This document shows, in pieces, positions 36,925 to 49,192 of a stretch of 64,000 bases of DNA. The stretch's first letter is position 1. The number at the start of each line of letters is the position of its first letter. Below the pieces are notes generated by a model, which saw only the letters and a program-made list of their open reading frames with translations, ran no database searches and was not told the DNA's origin. Both the position numbers and the translations under genes were made by a program. The stretch is from contig JAPDRO010000014.1 in NCBI GenBank assembly GCA_030247885.1, forward strand, positions 124,001 through 188,000, written 5' to 3'. The DNA comes from Taxawa tesnikishii (nom. ined.). Lineage: Eukaryota; Ascomycota; Dothideomycetes; Dothideales.

Positions 36925-39112
36925 TTACAACGCCGGCGAGAAGCCTTCCGCATGCACGGTCCAGCCATCCGGAAACTGCACGCCTTCCTTCCCTGTCCAG
37001 CCACCCGCCAACATAGCAATCGCAAACAGCAAGCTTGAGCTTCCCGGGAAGTATGGCGTCGGCACCCTAGCACCGCCAATTGGGTATCCCGCATCATCGA
37101 ACGCGAAGCTCGGGTGCAGCAGGAAGTCGACCGCGGTATCGAGATCTCCCATGCGTGCAGCGTTCATGGCCCACATTGGGAAATCCCATCCATACGAGAA
37201 AGTGAAGTTCCATGTGTCGTAGACGTGCGCGACCGTGTTTTGCATGATAGTCAAGTTGAAGGTCGGAGGTGGTGGGAGGTAGCCGTAGATGCCGAGCATG
37301 GACGGGTGGTCTTCGGTGAAAGTCTCGTTGTGCCACATGTCCGGGATGCTTTCGTAGATGACGTAGGTATCGTCGTCGACGGGTAGAGGTGCGAGATGAG
37401 TTGCTACGTATGTCCAGTTGGCTGGCACAGGCTTGCCCTGGCGTGTCTGCCATTTTGCGGCGATGTCTAGTCCGAAGCGCCAATATGCGAGTTCGAATGT
37501 TGGGTTGACAGTCTGGTCAGGCGGTTAGCTACAGGGTACGACCTAATGTCCTCAACGATTCAACACACCTGGTTCGGCGGAGTATTTTCACTCATGGGAT
37601 ACATGGGCGGGCCGAGATCGTACACGCCGGTCGATTCGTTCCAGAATGCGTACGATGTCATGAATTCGGCTGACTCCACGAGGATATCGTTCCATTTAGA
37701 CAACGTCTGCTGCGTGGGGAAGGCTCTGTATTCATACTCGGCGAAGTGGAACGGGTGGGGTTGCTGCCAGATTAGGAGCGAGTTGATCTCTCCGGGAGCT
37801 GATCTACCACTCGGATCACTCATCTTACCCCACCTGGCACCGTCGTAGCCCTGTTCTTGGGCTCTTTGAAGAGATGTTGGGAGGAAGCGTTGGTAGACAC
37901 CGGGAATTGCTCGGTTCGATAAGTACCACTTCCCCATCGACCCCAGTGCCCCAGATGCCAGTGGAACATCTCAGCATGGAACTTGCCATACCAGCCGTTG
38001 TTCACTAAGCCGGATTCCTGCGGAGGATCCCTGCCGGCTTCGTTGACGGCTAGGAGGTACTGTGATTGGATAATCCTGCGTTGAAGCTCAGTTGCGTTGT
38101 CTTGTGCAGAACCTGCCGTTTGCGTAAGGTCGACGAAAGCTCCAGTCTCCCAGTAGTTCTGCCACCATTTGGATGAAGAAGCGGATATCGATTCATAGTT
38201 CTCCCATGACTGGAGCGGTCGGGCGTTTGGAGAGTAAGTAGCCGTGAAACTGAACGAGGAAGATCCTTTTGGTTGCAGAATGTACCGGTGGGAAGAAGGC
38301 AGAGGTCCAGATATCGAAGCCTGGCAATTCCATCGAATCATGGTGAAGTATGTCGTTGCATCCAGATCGTGCTGGATCTGGGCTTGTCGGCCACCTGACT
38401 GCAGAGACGTAGTGTGGTTTGCCGTAGCGTTCCATACTCCCACAAATGGATCTTCGAACTTGTTCTTCCCTGTCATGTACGGGTAGTCGAAGAAGACTCC
38501 TAGCTCACTACTCTGGAGTAGACTCGAAGTGAGCTGAACGGCGACAGTGCTGCTGTTGGGATCCGCGATGATCTCCACGGATACATTTGATCCGTTCAGG
38601 GAAAACTGAGATTTCAACATTCCGCTGTAGATGTCAAGTTCTTGCGAGACGTCGGACAAGTCAGACTCGGTGACGTTCTGTCCGCCGAACCATAGTCCTA
38701 TACGGCCCAAGTTCATACGATGCGGGTTGGCGATGAGCCATTGTGATATATCGGCCTCTGCTGGGTTCGGTTGATCATAAGGTACAAGCCTACCGTGAGT
38801 CCACCAGTCAAGGCCTGTAAAGTCCGCTGGCGAAGTCTGACCAGGTGTGGTAGGCAATGAAGAATTGTGCCAACCCCAAGAAGATAGGGTGTTATATGGT
38901 AGGAATGTCTGCAGGCCTGTGACATCTGCGCCAAATGCAAAGTCTCCGTTGCCGACTTGTAAGGGTGTTGTTGACGAACTGGCATTCCGGGTAGGATTGA
39001 ACTTGCCGACTATATTGCGGCGATTGATCCGGCACTGAACCTGTGGAAGACAGAATACTGCAAGAAGAGCAACGAGCCGTAACCGATGAGAGACCGCTGT
39101 AAGTGGCGACAT
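36925..39112 (-). CDS. Secreted glycosidase of the (alpha/alpha)6 six-hairpin class, frame interrupted
   Basis: A signal peptide (LRLVALLAVFCLPQVQC) starts a large extracellular protein with many N-x-S/T sites. An N-terminal beta-sandwich-like part (LQVGNGDFAFGADVTGLQTF) is followed by WYGKFHAEMFHWHLGHW, then IWQQPHPFHFAEYEYRAFP, LAYWRFGLDIAAKWQ and FSYGWDFPMWAMNAAR, typical of six-hairpin glycosidases related to GH65/GH95. The exact family and substrate are uncertain. One intron (37568-37513) is clear. In a G4 run at 37932-37935 one base seems missing; with it, HWGRWG joins KWYLSNRAIPGVY in frame. Stop at 36925. Confidence 0.75.
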
Positions 39113-40226
39113 GATTACTGCCCAGAGTTCGGAGTAATGCCGAAGACCAGCGGTTCAGAACACTAAAGATCGTCCTTCCCTGGAACCAATGTATTCCCCT
39201 ACTGCCGACACATGTAGAGATTATCCCGTATCAAACACGTCAAGGAAATAGTATGTCCTCCCTTGGGTAGGCATTGGAAAGGTCTTATATCAACCAATGC
39301 CTAGTCGGGCAAACGAATACCGAACCCCGCAGAGTTGGGGAAACACGCAGATGGCGGCTAAACTGCCACATTTCAACCCGGAAGTTAAGGCGGGGATCTT
39401 CTGGGGTGCATGAATCGATGCAGGAAGGTGATGTCCTGGTTGACGCGCTGGATACTGTTGACAGCTGCTCTTTGGGGGTTTTACCGAGGGGTCATCCTCT
39501 GCGTGAATCACGCAGATGACTCGCTTGGGAGGTCAGGACGTGGCTGGCACATGGCAGAAACGTCTTTGGTCGTTCGGTAGAACTCCGTTAGGAGGCAGAT
39601 ATGATAGACGTGAAAGAGAGAACTACGCTTGCCGCCTCTTCTTAGGATATGTCAACGACCATGCTGGTGGGTAAGAGCAAGCGTGTCAAACGGAAGGACC
39701 AGATTTTTGGATGTGAAGCAAGGAGCGCTATGCTTCAGCACACGGTGATGCCCACTCGCAACGGACAAGGAGCGTGTAGGAAACCGGTTAGAGTCATCTT
39801 GTCGATGGGAGAACAACTCGCGCGTCATCAGGGCACGGCGGAACCACGACAGGGACCCTTGCATGTGCCCTGTCCCGGCCAACCACCATCTCCACTTGTT
39901 GTGCGACGAGTTCTGCCGTAGATGCGTCAAAGCCAGAGAGCAACGCCTATACCGGTACTCGAATCGAGGACGTGATGAATGGAAGAGGGATGATCGACTC
40001 GAGGCCAAGGTGCTTGTGCCAACTTCGCCAAGCCTCACCGGCAACACCGAAGACGCAACGGTGCATATAAACCACAACTCGTACTCTCCTGAAGCTTACA
40101 AGAGCGTATACCTTCACACGTACCCAGTAACCTGTCCGCTCCTTAGCGTCTTTGAAATCTCATACTGGAGTTAGAAAGCCGATTTTCCTTGGTGTTTATC
40201 CTCTGTTCCGCCAAACTCCTGGCAAG
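39113..40226. other. Intergenic region
   Basis: About 1.1 kb between the divergent glycosidase and KES1 starts. Only short ORFs occur; a CCAAT sequence is near 39292. No gene is supportable. Confidence 0.4.
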
Positions 40227-41861
40227 ATGCCGTCCTTATCGAGCAACAACAACAACAGATCGTCACTAAGGGAATTCCTTGCAGTGCGTAACGAAACGGA
40301 CTTTCTTTTCCCTTCTCCAGCATAACCCTTCTTAGTCTATCGCTACGATAAAAGGAGATCTCTCAATATTACAGCACCGCCGTTCGTCCTCGCGGCCCAA
40401 TCTACAACAGAGCTACCCGCATACTGGGTCGAGAGACCCTCCTTGTTCACGGCTCCTGCCAGAGAAGAGGATCCGCAGAAACGTGCTCTCCTTGTACTGA
40501 AATGGTTCCTTGCCGCACTGAAACAACAACAGTACGCAGGACGCGACGAAAGTGAAGGAGTGAAGAAACCGCTCAATGCATTCCTCGGCGAAGTCTTCAT
40601 CGCGCAATGGAGTGGCGATACCGGAACCACAAAGTTGATTAGCGAGCAAGTCAGGTGTGTCGATTCCCTCGGTTCGAGTTACAGAAAGGTCTAGTTTGCT
40701 AAGAGACGATGTAAAGCCACCATCCTCCCGTCACGGCATGCTATCTCTGTAACGACGAGCAGGGCATTCGAGCCGAAGGTTACACATGTCAAAACATCAC
40801 CTTTTCCGGCAGCGTCAACATTAAGCAAACAGGCCACGCAATCCTGCACATCGACCGCTACAATGAAAACCACATCATCCCATTACCCGACGTGCGAGTC
40901 AGCGGTTTACTCTCCGGTACCCCTTATCCAGAGCTCATTGGCAAGTACCAGATCATCTCCTCCTCTGGCTTCGTCTCCGAGGTCACATTCTCAGGAAAGA
41001 CAAAGCTGGGTTTCAGCGGCTCCAAGAACCAGTTCCACGCCGAGACGTACAAGCACGAGGATGCGGCCAGAGCAGGGCCGCTGTACACGGTTGAGGGCGC
41101 GTGGAACGGTAGTTTCGTGTTCAAGGATAGCGAGGGTAGAGAGATCGAAACCTTCAACACTAATGCCATGTTAGTTGTCGCTTCCTATCCCTATGAATGT
41201 CTTTGCTAACTTCTATCGCAGGTTCGTGAACTTTTTTCTCTCTCCTCTTTTCCATTTGTTCTTTCTTTCTTGGCCGCCGCGACGCTCAGCTCAGCGGGCT
41301 GGAATCTCTCGTCACTAGGACAACGATAACCTGCTGCGCATCTTGGTCCTGAGGTTGTCTTCGGTCCTGCGACATCCAGTCTTACTCCCACCATCACGAC
41401 ACGTTTTTCCATTTCTCTCGTTATATAACTTCCATCTTCACTTGCATCTCCTTTCCTTTCCACTTCCATCTCTGTTTGAACCTCTCTGCTAACTGCGGAG
41501 CCGCTGCAGGTCCGCGGAGCCGCTGCAGGTGGCGCCAATCGAGGAGCAGGACTTGTGGGAGTCGCGACGGGCATGGACGGGTGTTCATGAAGCCCTGAAT
41601 CGTGGTGATATGCAAGGGACTAGCGATGAGAAGGCGAAGATCGAGCAGGGCCAGCGGGAGATGCGGAAAAGGGAGGAAGCGGAGGGGAAAAAGTGGAAAC
41701 CGAAATTCTTCATCGACGTGAAGAACGATGAAGGGAGGCAGCGGTCGGCGGTCATTTTAGATGGTACGTTGCAGGCGGAGGAGGATGTGGGTGTGTGGAA
41801 GTTCAATCCGAGCGTAAAATTTGAGAAGCCGCTTCATGGCGATCTTACACCGACCGGCTGA
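40227..41861 (+). CDS. kes1: Oxysterol-binding protein homologue, short form (Kes1/Osh4), frame interrupted
   Basis: Short ORPs exchange sterol and PI4P between membranes. Exons: 40227-40283, 40336-40654, 40717-41169 and 41510-41861. Diagnostic segments are SIATIKGDLS..ITAPPFVLA (lid region), KKPLNAFLGE, the ORP signature EQVSHHPPV created by splicing exon 2 to exon 3, and VAPIEEQDLWESRRAW in the last exon. No PH domain is present, as in Osh4. In exon 2 the A2 at 40365-40366 needs one extra base to join GDLS to NITAPPF. The last intron is unusually long (340 nt) and its 3' end carries a 19-bp tandem duplication that offers two acceptors. Confidence 0.9.
41490..41527 (+). repeat. 19-bp tandem duplication at the KES1 exon 4 acceptor
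   Basis: The unit GCGGAGCCGCTGCAGGT plus two bases occurs twice in tandem, the copies differing only in the last two bases. Each copy contains a CTGCAG that could act as 3' splice site. Confidence 0.85.
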
Positions 41862-42113
41862 TGGAACCGCGCTTTCGACAGTCTAACCGTAGATGAGCGA
41901 TTGGCATCATTGATTGCACTCTCAACAGTTAGTGGCTGACCCAAATAATCAATAGTTAGTAAGGAATGGGGAACGCTGCCACAATACTTACAAGTCATCT
42001 TAGATTTGGGTTTGTCTCCAGCGTTCAGCTGCAGATGTAGGGTACGTTGAGCATAAGAGTGTCCTTTCATGTTTGCATGGTAATGCTGTCGCTTCATAAT
42101 CGCAAGGGGACTA

Positions 42114-42672
42114 TCACCTCGGACTGATATGAAGTGTCAGTTTCGTTGTCGTCTTCAGCTTCTTCTTGGCTAGTTTCTGGACCGTCTTCGTCCTCGCTCT
42201 GTCTGAGATGACTTCTTCATCAGGATAATCTTCAATGACGCTTCTCCTCCAATGCATGTTTACCACTGTAGAAAACAAGTATGGGCCCTCGATGACTAGC
42301 TTGTCGAAAGCCTTGGGAAAGACCATGCCATGACCACTGCTCATCCAGCGGGGTAAGTCGCCACCATATGAGCATGTTACCTGGCATCTTTTTGAGTTCT
42401 ATGTCCTCGGCAAATTTCCTAGCAGAATCGTTCTGGGCTACAAGGCCGAACTCAAATAGTCTGTCGTCAAACAGGAGGTTGGGACGCACGGAAAGAAGTT
42501 GGTCAACGTCTAGATCGCCTTGTACAATGTCAAACTCAACATCCGTCTCGAAAAACCACGAATTCCATCTTTTGAAGATGCACTCGTAATGCAAAACCGC
42601 TTTCAGAGACTTTAACTCGGGCAGAATGTAGAATAAGCCATCAATGTTCTTTTGCAGGAGCTCGGTATACAC
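42114..42672 (-). CDS. Orphan ORF pair, possible degenerate gene
   Basis: Two overlapping frames, 42672-42232 and 42344-42114, have protein-like composition (VYTELLQKNIDGLFYILPEL, then MVFPKAFDKLVIEGPY). They join only if the frame changes near 42355, in the opposite direction to the one-base losses elsewhere in the window. The ATG chosen is arbitrary; an upstream exon ending before 42700 is possible. The C-terminus is Lys-rich. I do not recognise a family, so this could be a gene remnant or a species-specific protein. Confidence 0.3.
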
Positions 42673-42851
42673 TGCGTAGAGACGCTGACCAACACGCTTG
42701 TACGAGAGTGTTCAGATGAAGGGAAAGACGCGCCTGCCCTCGCGGCGGTTATCTAGGCGGCACGGACCACCATGCATGCGATCACGTAGTACGAGGTGAT
42801 CCATTCGTGAAATATACGTGTCGTCTATCGATCCCTATCCGAGCCGCTGCC

Positions 42852-44477
42852 TTACTGCGCATAGCAGTACTTGTCAAAACAAGCAGTGCAATCACTTGGC
42901 AATGTGCTTCCTGTCTTCTGCATAATCGCACAAGCCAGGCAAGTCGGCCACTCAGAATCACCGTTCTGATCCGCAATGCTCACGCCGTTAGCAATAATGC
43001 CATCCGTGTCCGCCTTGCTGTACTGTATCTTGTCCGTGCTTGTGTTACTCGCGTAGGTGTAGTTGACGTTTGGCAGGTACACAATTGTCACAACGCTGTC
43101 GTCGTTGCATCCGAAAAACGTGGCGCGCTTGTTCAGGCCCTCGGAGACGAACGTTGCAACCGAGGGGATGAAAGGCATCTTCGTCAATCCCTGTGCTTGC
43201 GCTTGCTCGTACGTGGTCAGAATCTCTGTGCCATTGGGGAAGAGGTCGGTGGTGTCGGCCGAGTTGTCGTTGACAATGAGCACGTCGACGCTACGAGCAG
43301 ACTGGATGAACGGCCAAATTGGGTTGTTCTGGCCTGCCTCACCGCCGTCAGTGAGGTCGAGCTCCTTTTGTGCGGACACGTGACTCGAACGCGAGTAGCC
43401 GTAAAAGGGGTTTGGGTACACACCGTATAAATCCCTGGTGGCCGGAGTGTGGGATTTGTCAACAATGCCCTCCAAAGTCTGGGCCAAGCTGTTGGTGTTG
43501 TTTTGTGCTGGAATGATGGAACAGACTGCGTTAAAGATGTCCGAAGAGGTACCCATAACGTAACCTAGGTTGTCGTAGTTCTTGGTGCAGACGCCGATCA
43601 CATTGGGAGAGCCGTTGGTGAGCTTGGAGCCCAGGTAGGCGGTTTGGGTGAAAGCGCTGACACCGGCATCCCAGGAGCCGAACTCGTAAGGGTGGAACTC
43701 GTATTGCGTGGCGTTGGCGTCTGGAACACAATCGCCGTCGAAAGTATCGACACCGCGGGATGTGATGATGGGGTACGGGACGTTCTGAGAGGTGAAGTTG
43801 GAGAGAGACGTCAAACCGCTCAAGCGTACGTTGACACCGCCCGCAGCACCGTCAAGCAGTTGGTAAGACAACAAACGCCCATATGCATCAACGATGGTTG
43901 GTGGGTATCCAGCGACTCCCTTAGCAACGATATCGTTCACGATTTCATCGTAAGCAAGAGCAGAGAGGAGCTCTGCTGGAACTAGGAGGGTGTCTAGGAA
44001 GCCCTGTTCCCAGTGGTTCGCCTTGAGCTGAGTAATTGTTGGCCAGTTGTTGCCAGCGATCGAAGAGGTAAGCCAGCTGCCACCAGAGAGACCAGCCTGA
44101 TAGGTCAAACTTTGGAAGATTCCACTTGTTCCAACATTGCTGTCACGAGAATCGAAGCCCTGAATGACTCCGGCACCACACAAGAGGGAGCGCAATCCTC
44201 CACCGCTCACGGTAAGGCCAACAGTAGGAAGCGAAGAAGTGCTGAAGCCCGAGTTGGTCCTCTTCAGCCAGGCTGCAAGAGAAGTGTCGGCCTTGGCTTT
44301 CCGGGTGGTGATGTAGGTGTGCTCCGATGAGGAAATTCCAGTGGCCGGGCGAACAAGGGCAGTGGTAGGGCATACAGCAACGGTTGGAGCGTATGCATTG
44401 AGGGTAAGACGGCGATCAAGGGCAGCCGCTGACACTGAAGCGACTCCACCGAGGAGGAAGATGGAGTCGAAGAGCAT
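42852..44477 (-). CDS. plb1: Secreted lysophospholipase/phospholipase B
   Basis: A 541-residue uninterrupted ORF. A hydrophobic signal peptide (SIFLLGGVASVSAAAL) is followed by the fungal PLB/cPLA2 catalytic domain: oxyanion-loop SGGGLR (residues 91-96), nucleophile Ser131 in GLSGGSW, and a DGGE motif in the second half that supplies the catalytic Asp. Several N-glycosylation sites and paired Cys residues near the C-terminus (CLACAI, CTACFDKYC) fit a secreted, disulphide-bonded enzyme. No GPI-attachment signal is visible, so it is probably released. It removes acyl chains from phospholipids and lysophospholipids. Confidence 0.95.
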   Translation of the reverse strand: MLFDSIFLLGGVASVSAAALDRRLTLNAYAPTVAVCPTTALVRPATGISSSEHTYITTRKAKADTSLAAWLKRTNSGFSTSSLPTVGLTVSGGGLRSLLCGAGVIQGFDSRDSNVGTSGIFQSLTYQAGLSGGSWLTSSIAGNNWPTITQLKANHWEQGFLDTLLVPAELLSALAYDEIVNDIVAKGVAGYPPTIVDAYGRLLSYQLLDGAAGGVNVRLSGLTSLSNFTSQNVPYPIITSRGVDTFDGDCVPDANATQYEFHPYEFGSWDAGVSAFTQTAYLGSKLTNGSPNVIGVCTKNYDNLGYVMGTSSDIFNAVCSIIPAQNNTNSLAQTLEGIVDKSHTPATRDLYGVYPNPFYGYSRSSHVSAQKELDLTDGGEAGQNNPIWPFIQSARSVDVLIVNDNSADTTDLFPNGTEILTTYEQAQAQGLTKMPFIPSVATFVSEGLNKRATFFGCNDDSVVTIVYLPNVNYTYASNTSTDKIQYSKADTDGIIANGVSIADQNGDSEWPTCLACAIMQKTGSTLPSDCTACFDKYCYAQ

Positions 44478-44599
44478 AGCGAATGTCTGGTGTTATGTGT
44501 ATCTAGACGCGAACGGTGAGAGCGAACGTGTAAGAGCAAGCAAAGAGGTTGCCTCGATCAGGTCCGTCTACCTGTCATGCCTAAGGGATGTACCTTCCC

Positions 44600-44606
44600 T
44601 ATATAT
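44600..44606 (-). promoter_or_regulatory. Probable TATA box of the phospholipase B gene
   Basis: ATATATAG on the minus strand lies about 125 bp upstream of the start codon at 44477, a plausible spacing for a fungal TATA element. Confidence 0.4.
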
Positions 44607-44609
44607 TGC

Positions 44610-45751
44610 CACAGTCTGCTCATTGAACCGCGGCATGAGGTGCTGTCAAGCGGGCATTGCACGTAGTCGCGCATTGTGTGAGGCACGGTTGCTTACCCTA
44701 GACATCGCTTGTTCGAAAGTTGGTGTCGATTGCAAACGGCGGCGCATCTTTTGAGATGAGCAACGAACAGGTTCGCATGGCGGGAACACAAGCTTCGATC
44801 GGCGGCCGTCACTTGCTGGGGCTTTTTGGAAGCTTGTTGGAACTTGCAGCGGGTGGCAGATTACCGACATGGAGCTTGCAGTACGGTAGTGTACGCCGTC
44901 TTGGCCCTAGCCGAGCGCTTGCCATGCCGAACCGGGAGACTTGGACAAACGTTGGATTTCAGAGCAAGACCGTGGCCGTTTTCCACGTTCTTTGTTTCGC
45001 ACCGCTCCGCATCGAGAACGACACGTGGATGAGACATGAGAAGGATGTACCGAGAACCCTCCATCCTAACCGAGTCAAGGGCGCGCCGCTGTCCTGGCGG
45101 GATGTGAGTGTGAGCCTTGCTTGGCTCTGACTGTTTGCGCAATTCCGACTAGGGCAGTAGTAGCTCTTCGCTTCTGCAGTGGGCTTGGAAGGTATAATGA
45201 GCGCAATATAGCAGCCCAGAACATTGGGATCCAGGGCCACACACGAGCAGAACAACGCAACACACACATTCGTCGAATGGCACACATGGTCCAGATGGAT
45301 GGCGCGGTACTCGGTCCAAGCGGACATTGCTCTGGCGACAACGGAGATGCATGTGTTGTTCAGCTTCTGCAGCAAGCTTGGTAGAATGTGTGACCGTCCC
45401 CAACAACTCAAGGCGCAGCGTGAGTCGGAGTTGCAGGGAAGAGGGCGCTAGACAGATAGACAGACAGACAGACAGTTGTACGGTATGCTTATGCTGATGT
45501 TTCTATACGCAATCGTGTTTCTGAAGGCACATGTACAAGTACAGGTACAGGTACAGATGTTGCGGCGAGTCAGCCTTGCGGCCCAATCGTTCGTCATCAC
45601 CGCCCCGCCCCGTTCTCTCGGCGCTGTTTGTACGCACTTGAAGTAGCCCGTAGGCGTTTACAGTAGCTACAACCTTCAAAGGCTTCATGATTATATACCA
45701 GACTATCACTGCTTGAGCTGAGGAGGCCGGTGTTGTTGTGAAGTATCAAAG
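44610..45751. other. Intergenic region with small tandem repeats
   Basis: About 1.1 kb between divergent genes. It contains a GACA tetranucleotide array (about 45450-45475) and a GTACAG hexanucleotide array (about 45532-45556). No gene is supportable. Confidence 0.55.
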
Positions 45752-48569
45752 ATGGCAAGCGATCAGCTTGATCTAGAACGCGAGTTGTCATGCTCGGTAT
45801 GTTTTCTAGCGCCTACGAAGCTAGCTTCAGTGTAGTAGCGGTCAGTCTCGCACGAGAAGACTGCTCAGATGATGGGACACTCTAACACTACATAGATCTG
45901 TACAGACGTCTTCTATCAGCCTCTGACCCTCCTCGACTGTCTACACACTTTCTGCGGTTCGTGCCTTAAAGAATGGTTCGCATGGCAAGCTTCCAACGCG
46001 ATCGCTCCGAATCCGTACACCTGCCCGTCATGTCGCGCATCGGTCCGCGACACCAGACCCGATGCCAAAGTCAATACGTTGTTGAGTATGTTCCTCACAG
46101 CGCATCCGGATCGAGGGAAGAGTGCAGAGGAGAAGAAGGAGATGGAGAAGAATTACAAGGCCGGAGATAATGTAATTCCCCCTTGGAGCTGGAAGCGGAG
46201 GACTTGGAGGATGAGCGCATGCTGGCAGAGGCGCGAGAGCTGAGTCTGAATGACGTGGATCCAGAAAGAGCTCGCAGGAGAGCAGCGCGCGGTGCAGGTT
46301 CGAGTCACGGCAGGCAAAGGAGGAGGCATGAGGTTGATCCAGCAACCAGCACGTATCTCAGTTACAGGGCGGAAGAGCTTGGGAGGAGTCAGCAACCTTC
46401 TCCATTTTTGGCGCGAAGACGGCAGGTCGAGCATCAGTCCAGCCTACGGTCATTGCTCAGCTCGTCTGACGTTGCAGACTCGCATGAAATGGAAGAAGAA
46501 ATCATGCGACAGATCGTGGACGAAGGATTGCTGGAGGGCATCGATTTGAACAACCTGACGCCGGCGCAGGAAGAGGAGGTTACTGAGAGGATAGCCCAAG
46601 CATTTACGAGACGTCAAAGGGAGCGTTCGAGGCGGACGGAGAGCCGACACCGAAGAGAAAGGCCATCTCCGCAAGTGGAAACATCGTCTCATCACCGCCA
46701 TCACAGCCGATCAGGCAGTGCGAGCATGCAACAAACACACGTGCATCCGCCGGTCTCCCGGCCTCATCTCTTGGACTCAGCGAATGAGGATAGCAGGCGC
46801 CAGCGACGGGAAAGATCCCCAAGTCAACTGAGTCAGAGAAGCAACCGTTCCGTGCGGAGAGAAGACCCAGCTAGCAGGACAAGTACGACTGGCGCCCCTT
46901 CTCGATCGGCCACAGACCTCTTAGAGCGGCCTCAAACCCGTGACAGCCCGCGCGAGAGGCCTCGCCGAATGTCTCAGAATGACCGTCGAGTGACAGATCC
47001 AGCCGGCCGTCAGGAGCAGGCCAGGGCTTACCGCGACCGAACCGGCTCCGGTGACCGTGCCAGTCAAAGGAGCAACGGCTTAGCTGTACGCGCTAATGAC
47101 GGTCTTGCGCCTTCGCAGCAATGGCTGGGTAGCGGATCGACTGAGCCTCTAAGGAATCTCAGGTCTTTGGATGGGCCTTCCAACAGCAGTTCTCCAGCAC
47201 TCATACCACCTGACGTTTCTCGTGACGATCCTGACGACTGTCAGAGGTCAACGACTTCGTCTGCTGCTATGCCCTTATCGAGCGGACAACAACGACAACC
47301 ACAAGCAGGCGTCTTACTCCCTGCGGCCCCTTCAATCAGTTGTTCTCGTTGCGACAAACCAGAAATCCAACACTCGCTCCACTACAACTGTTTCAAATGC
47401 GACTCGGGCGCCTTTAACCTCTGCCTCAGCTGCTACCGCGCTGGCAAAGGATGCATGCACTGGTTCGGTTTCGGCTATGCTGCCACAGTCCGCTTCCAGC
47501 GAGCTGATATCCAAGGGCAAGAGCCGCCACACATCCTGTCAGCGAGGCAATACCGGCGGTCTGATCGACGACTGGAAGAAGGCTTGTTCTGCGAAGGCTG
47601 TTTTTCGTTCGCGAATGCCTGCTACTGGCACTGCGATATTTGCTTCGACGGTGCCTGGGGTTTCTGCAACGGCTGTGTACAGACAGGAAAGCACTGCACG
47701 CATCCTCTTGTGTCCGTCACACACGTCTCCACTACCGGCGTCAACAACCAGCAACAACACAACTCGTCTTCCCGAAACTCTTCGGATCAGGATCTACACC
47801 CCGCTCCATTGCGTCTCCAATCCCTCAGCTCCCGAACATCACGTCCATCCTTCGACTTTCATATTCAGTCCCCTCCCCTTCTCTTCCACACGTCCTAGAC
47901 GCCCAAAACTACACCTTCCTGTCAATCCCCTGTTCCTGCGATGTGTGTTACTATCCCATCCCGCCCTCGCACACGCGCTTCCACTGTCCTGTTTGCAGCG
48001 ATGGCGACTACGATATCTGCACAAATTGCTACTACAGCCTCGCTGCAACGGGGAAACTAGCACCGGAAAACGGACCACAGGGCTGGAGGAGGTGTCTCAG
48101 GGACCACAGGATGGCCGTTGTGGGTTTTGAGGATCGGGAGGGCGGACAGAAACGGGTGATTGTTAGGGATATGGTCGGCGGATGGACGCTGAAGGAAGGA
48201 GACGGCGAGGCCGCCAGTACCGGAGTTGACACGGAAAACGGCAACACGCGGACGAACGGACTGTCTGGAAATGCAAATGCAGGGATTCACACCGCAACGA
48301 AAGCATGGAGGTGGCGTGAAAGCGACGGCTCTTCCGCTTCTCACTCGATCGGGAGCCAGCCTCAGCGCATGTTCCCTCCGGATGGCGGGGTCGGGCTCAG
48401 GGCTGTGGCGTTGTGGAGCTACTTTCCGGCTGAGGGTATAGTCGATGAGCTTGCATTTCCCAAATGGGCGGAAATTAGAGAGGCCGAAGACATCAATTGC
48501 GATTGGTTCTGGGGTGTGTACGCAGGAAGGAAGGGGCTGTTTCCGGGAAACTACGTCAGGAAGGTATAG
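45752..48569 (+). CDS. RING-finger protein with three ZZ-type zinc fingers and C-terminal SH3 domain, frame interrupted
   Basis: Exon 1 is 45752-45796; a 99-nt intron is followed by a long exon from 45896. A C3HC4 RING spans the junction (CSICTDVFYQPLTLLDCLH.FCGSCLKEW..., CPSCRASV), implying E3 ubiquitin ligase activity. An acidic and then Arg/Ser-rich disordered middle includes the conserved-looking HQSSLRSLLSSSD and MRQIVDEGLLEGIDL. Three Cys/His clusters follow: CSRC..CFKC..CLSC, CEGC..CDICFDGAWGFCNGC and CDVC..CPVCSDGDYDICTNC, the last two with the ZZ signature. The C-terminus is an SH3 domain (ALWSYFPAEGIVDELAFPKW..WFWGVYAGRKGLFPGNYV). One base seems missing at the C5 run 46178-46182 and another near 47867-47885. 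Confidence 0.82.
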
Positions 48570-49192
48570 AATGCTTGGATCGTTCGACAACAGTACGACT
48601 TTATGGACATTGGAGATGAAGAGTTCATAATTGATGATCACGAGTGATGAGGAAAGAACTCACGAACGCAGATGTACTGTTCAGCCTCGCATTTCATAGC
48701 AATGAAGCTGCTTATAACATACACGCACGTGGTGTTGATGTAGTTGCTGTTCGCTCTTCAGGAAGGCTATTTTTCGTGCTGCAGTAGACTGGTTTAACCA
48801 TTACAGTTGCACCAATCACGTGATATAACCTGTGATGCGTTTCTTTGCGCGTGTGTCAGAAAGTAGTGTGATGATTTCCACATTGAAAACACTCAGAGGG
48901 AGCCTACAAGGAACCGCGCAGAGACACGGTGCCTAGGCATAAAACCACTACGAAGAGTCTCACTCGTTGAAGGTGAGATGAGATAGCGCAGTCCAATGTG
49001 TCGCTCCATACTAGCGCTCACCACCCTTGTTAGCGTAGTTCCACGGTGCACATCTACAACTTCCCGTGTAGATAAGCCTTATTCTCATGGGTATTCCTCG
49101 ACAGTTGGGAACACGACGAAGCTGCAGACGAAAGAGAGGTACACTGGAGGATCATATATATACATGCAAACAGTGATACAAAGCCTTGAAGA
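48570..49192. other. Convergent intergenic region
   Basis: About 620 bp between the 3' ends of the RING-ZZ-SH3 gene and the Gly/Pro-rich gene. Nothing coding is evident. Confidence 0.4.

Noticed and set aside
47171-48130. 319-codon ORF overlapping the RING-ZZ-SH3 gene in another frame
   Set aside because: The ZZ clusters and SH3 domain are encoded by the other two frames; this one is Ser/Thr/Arg-rich noise.
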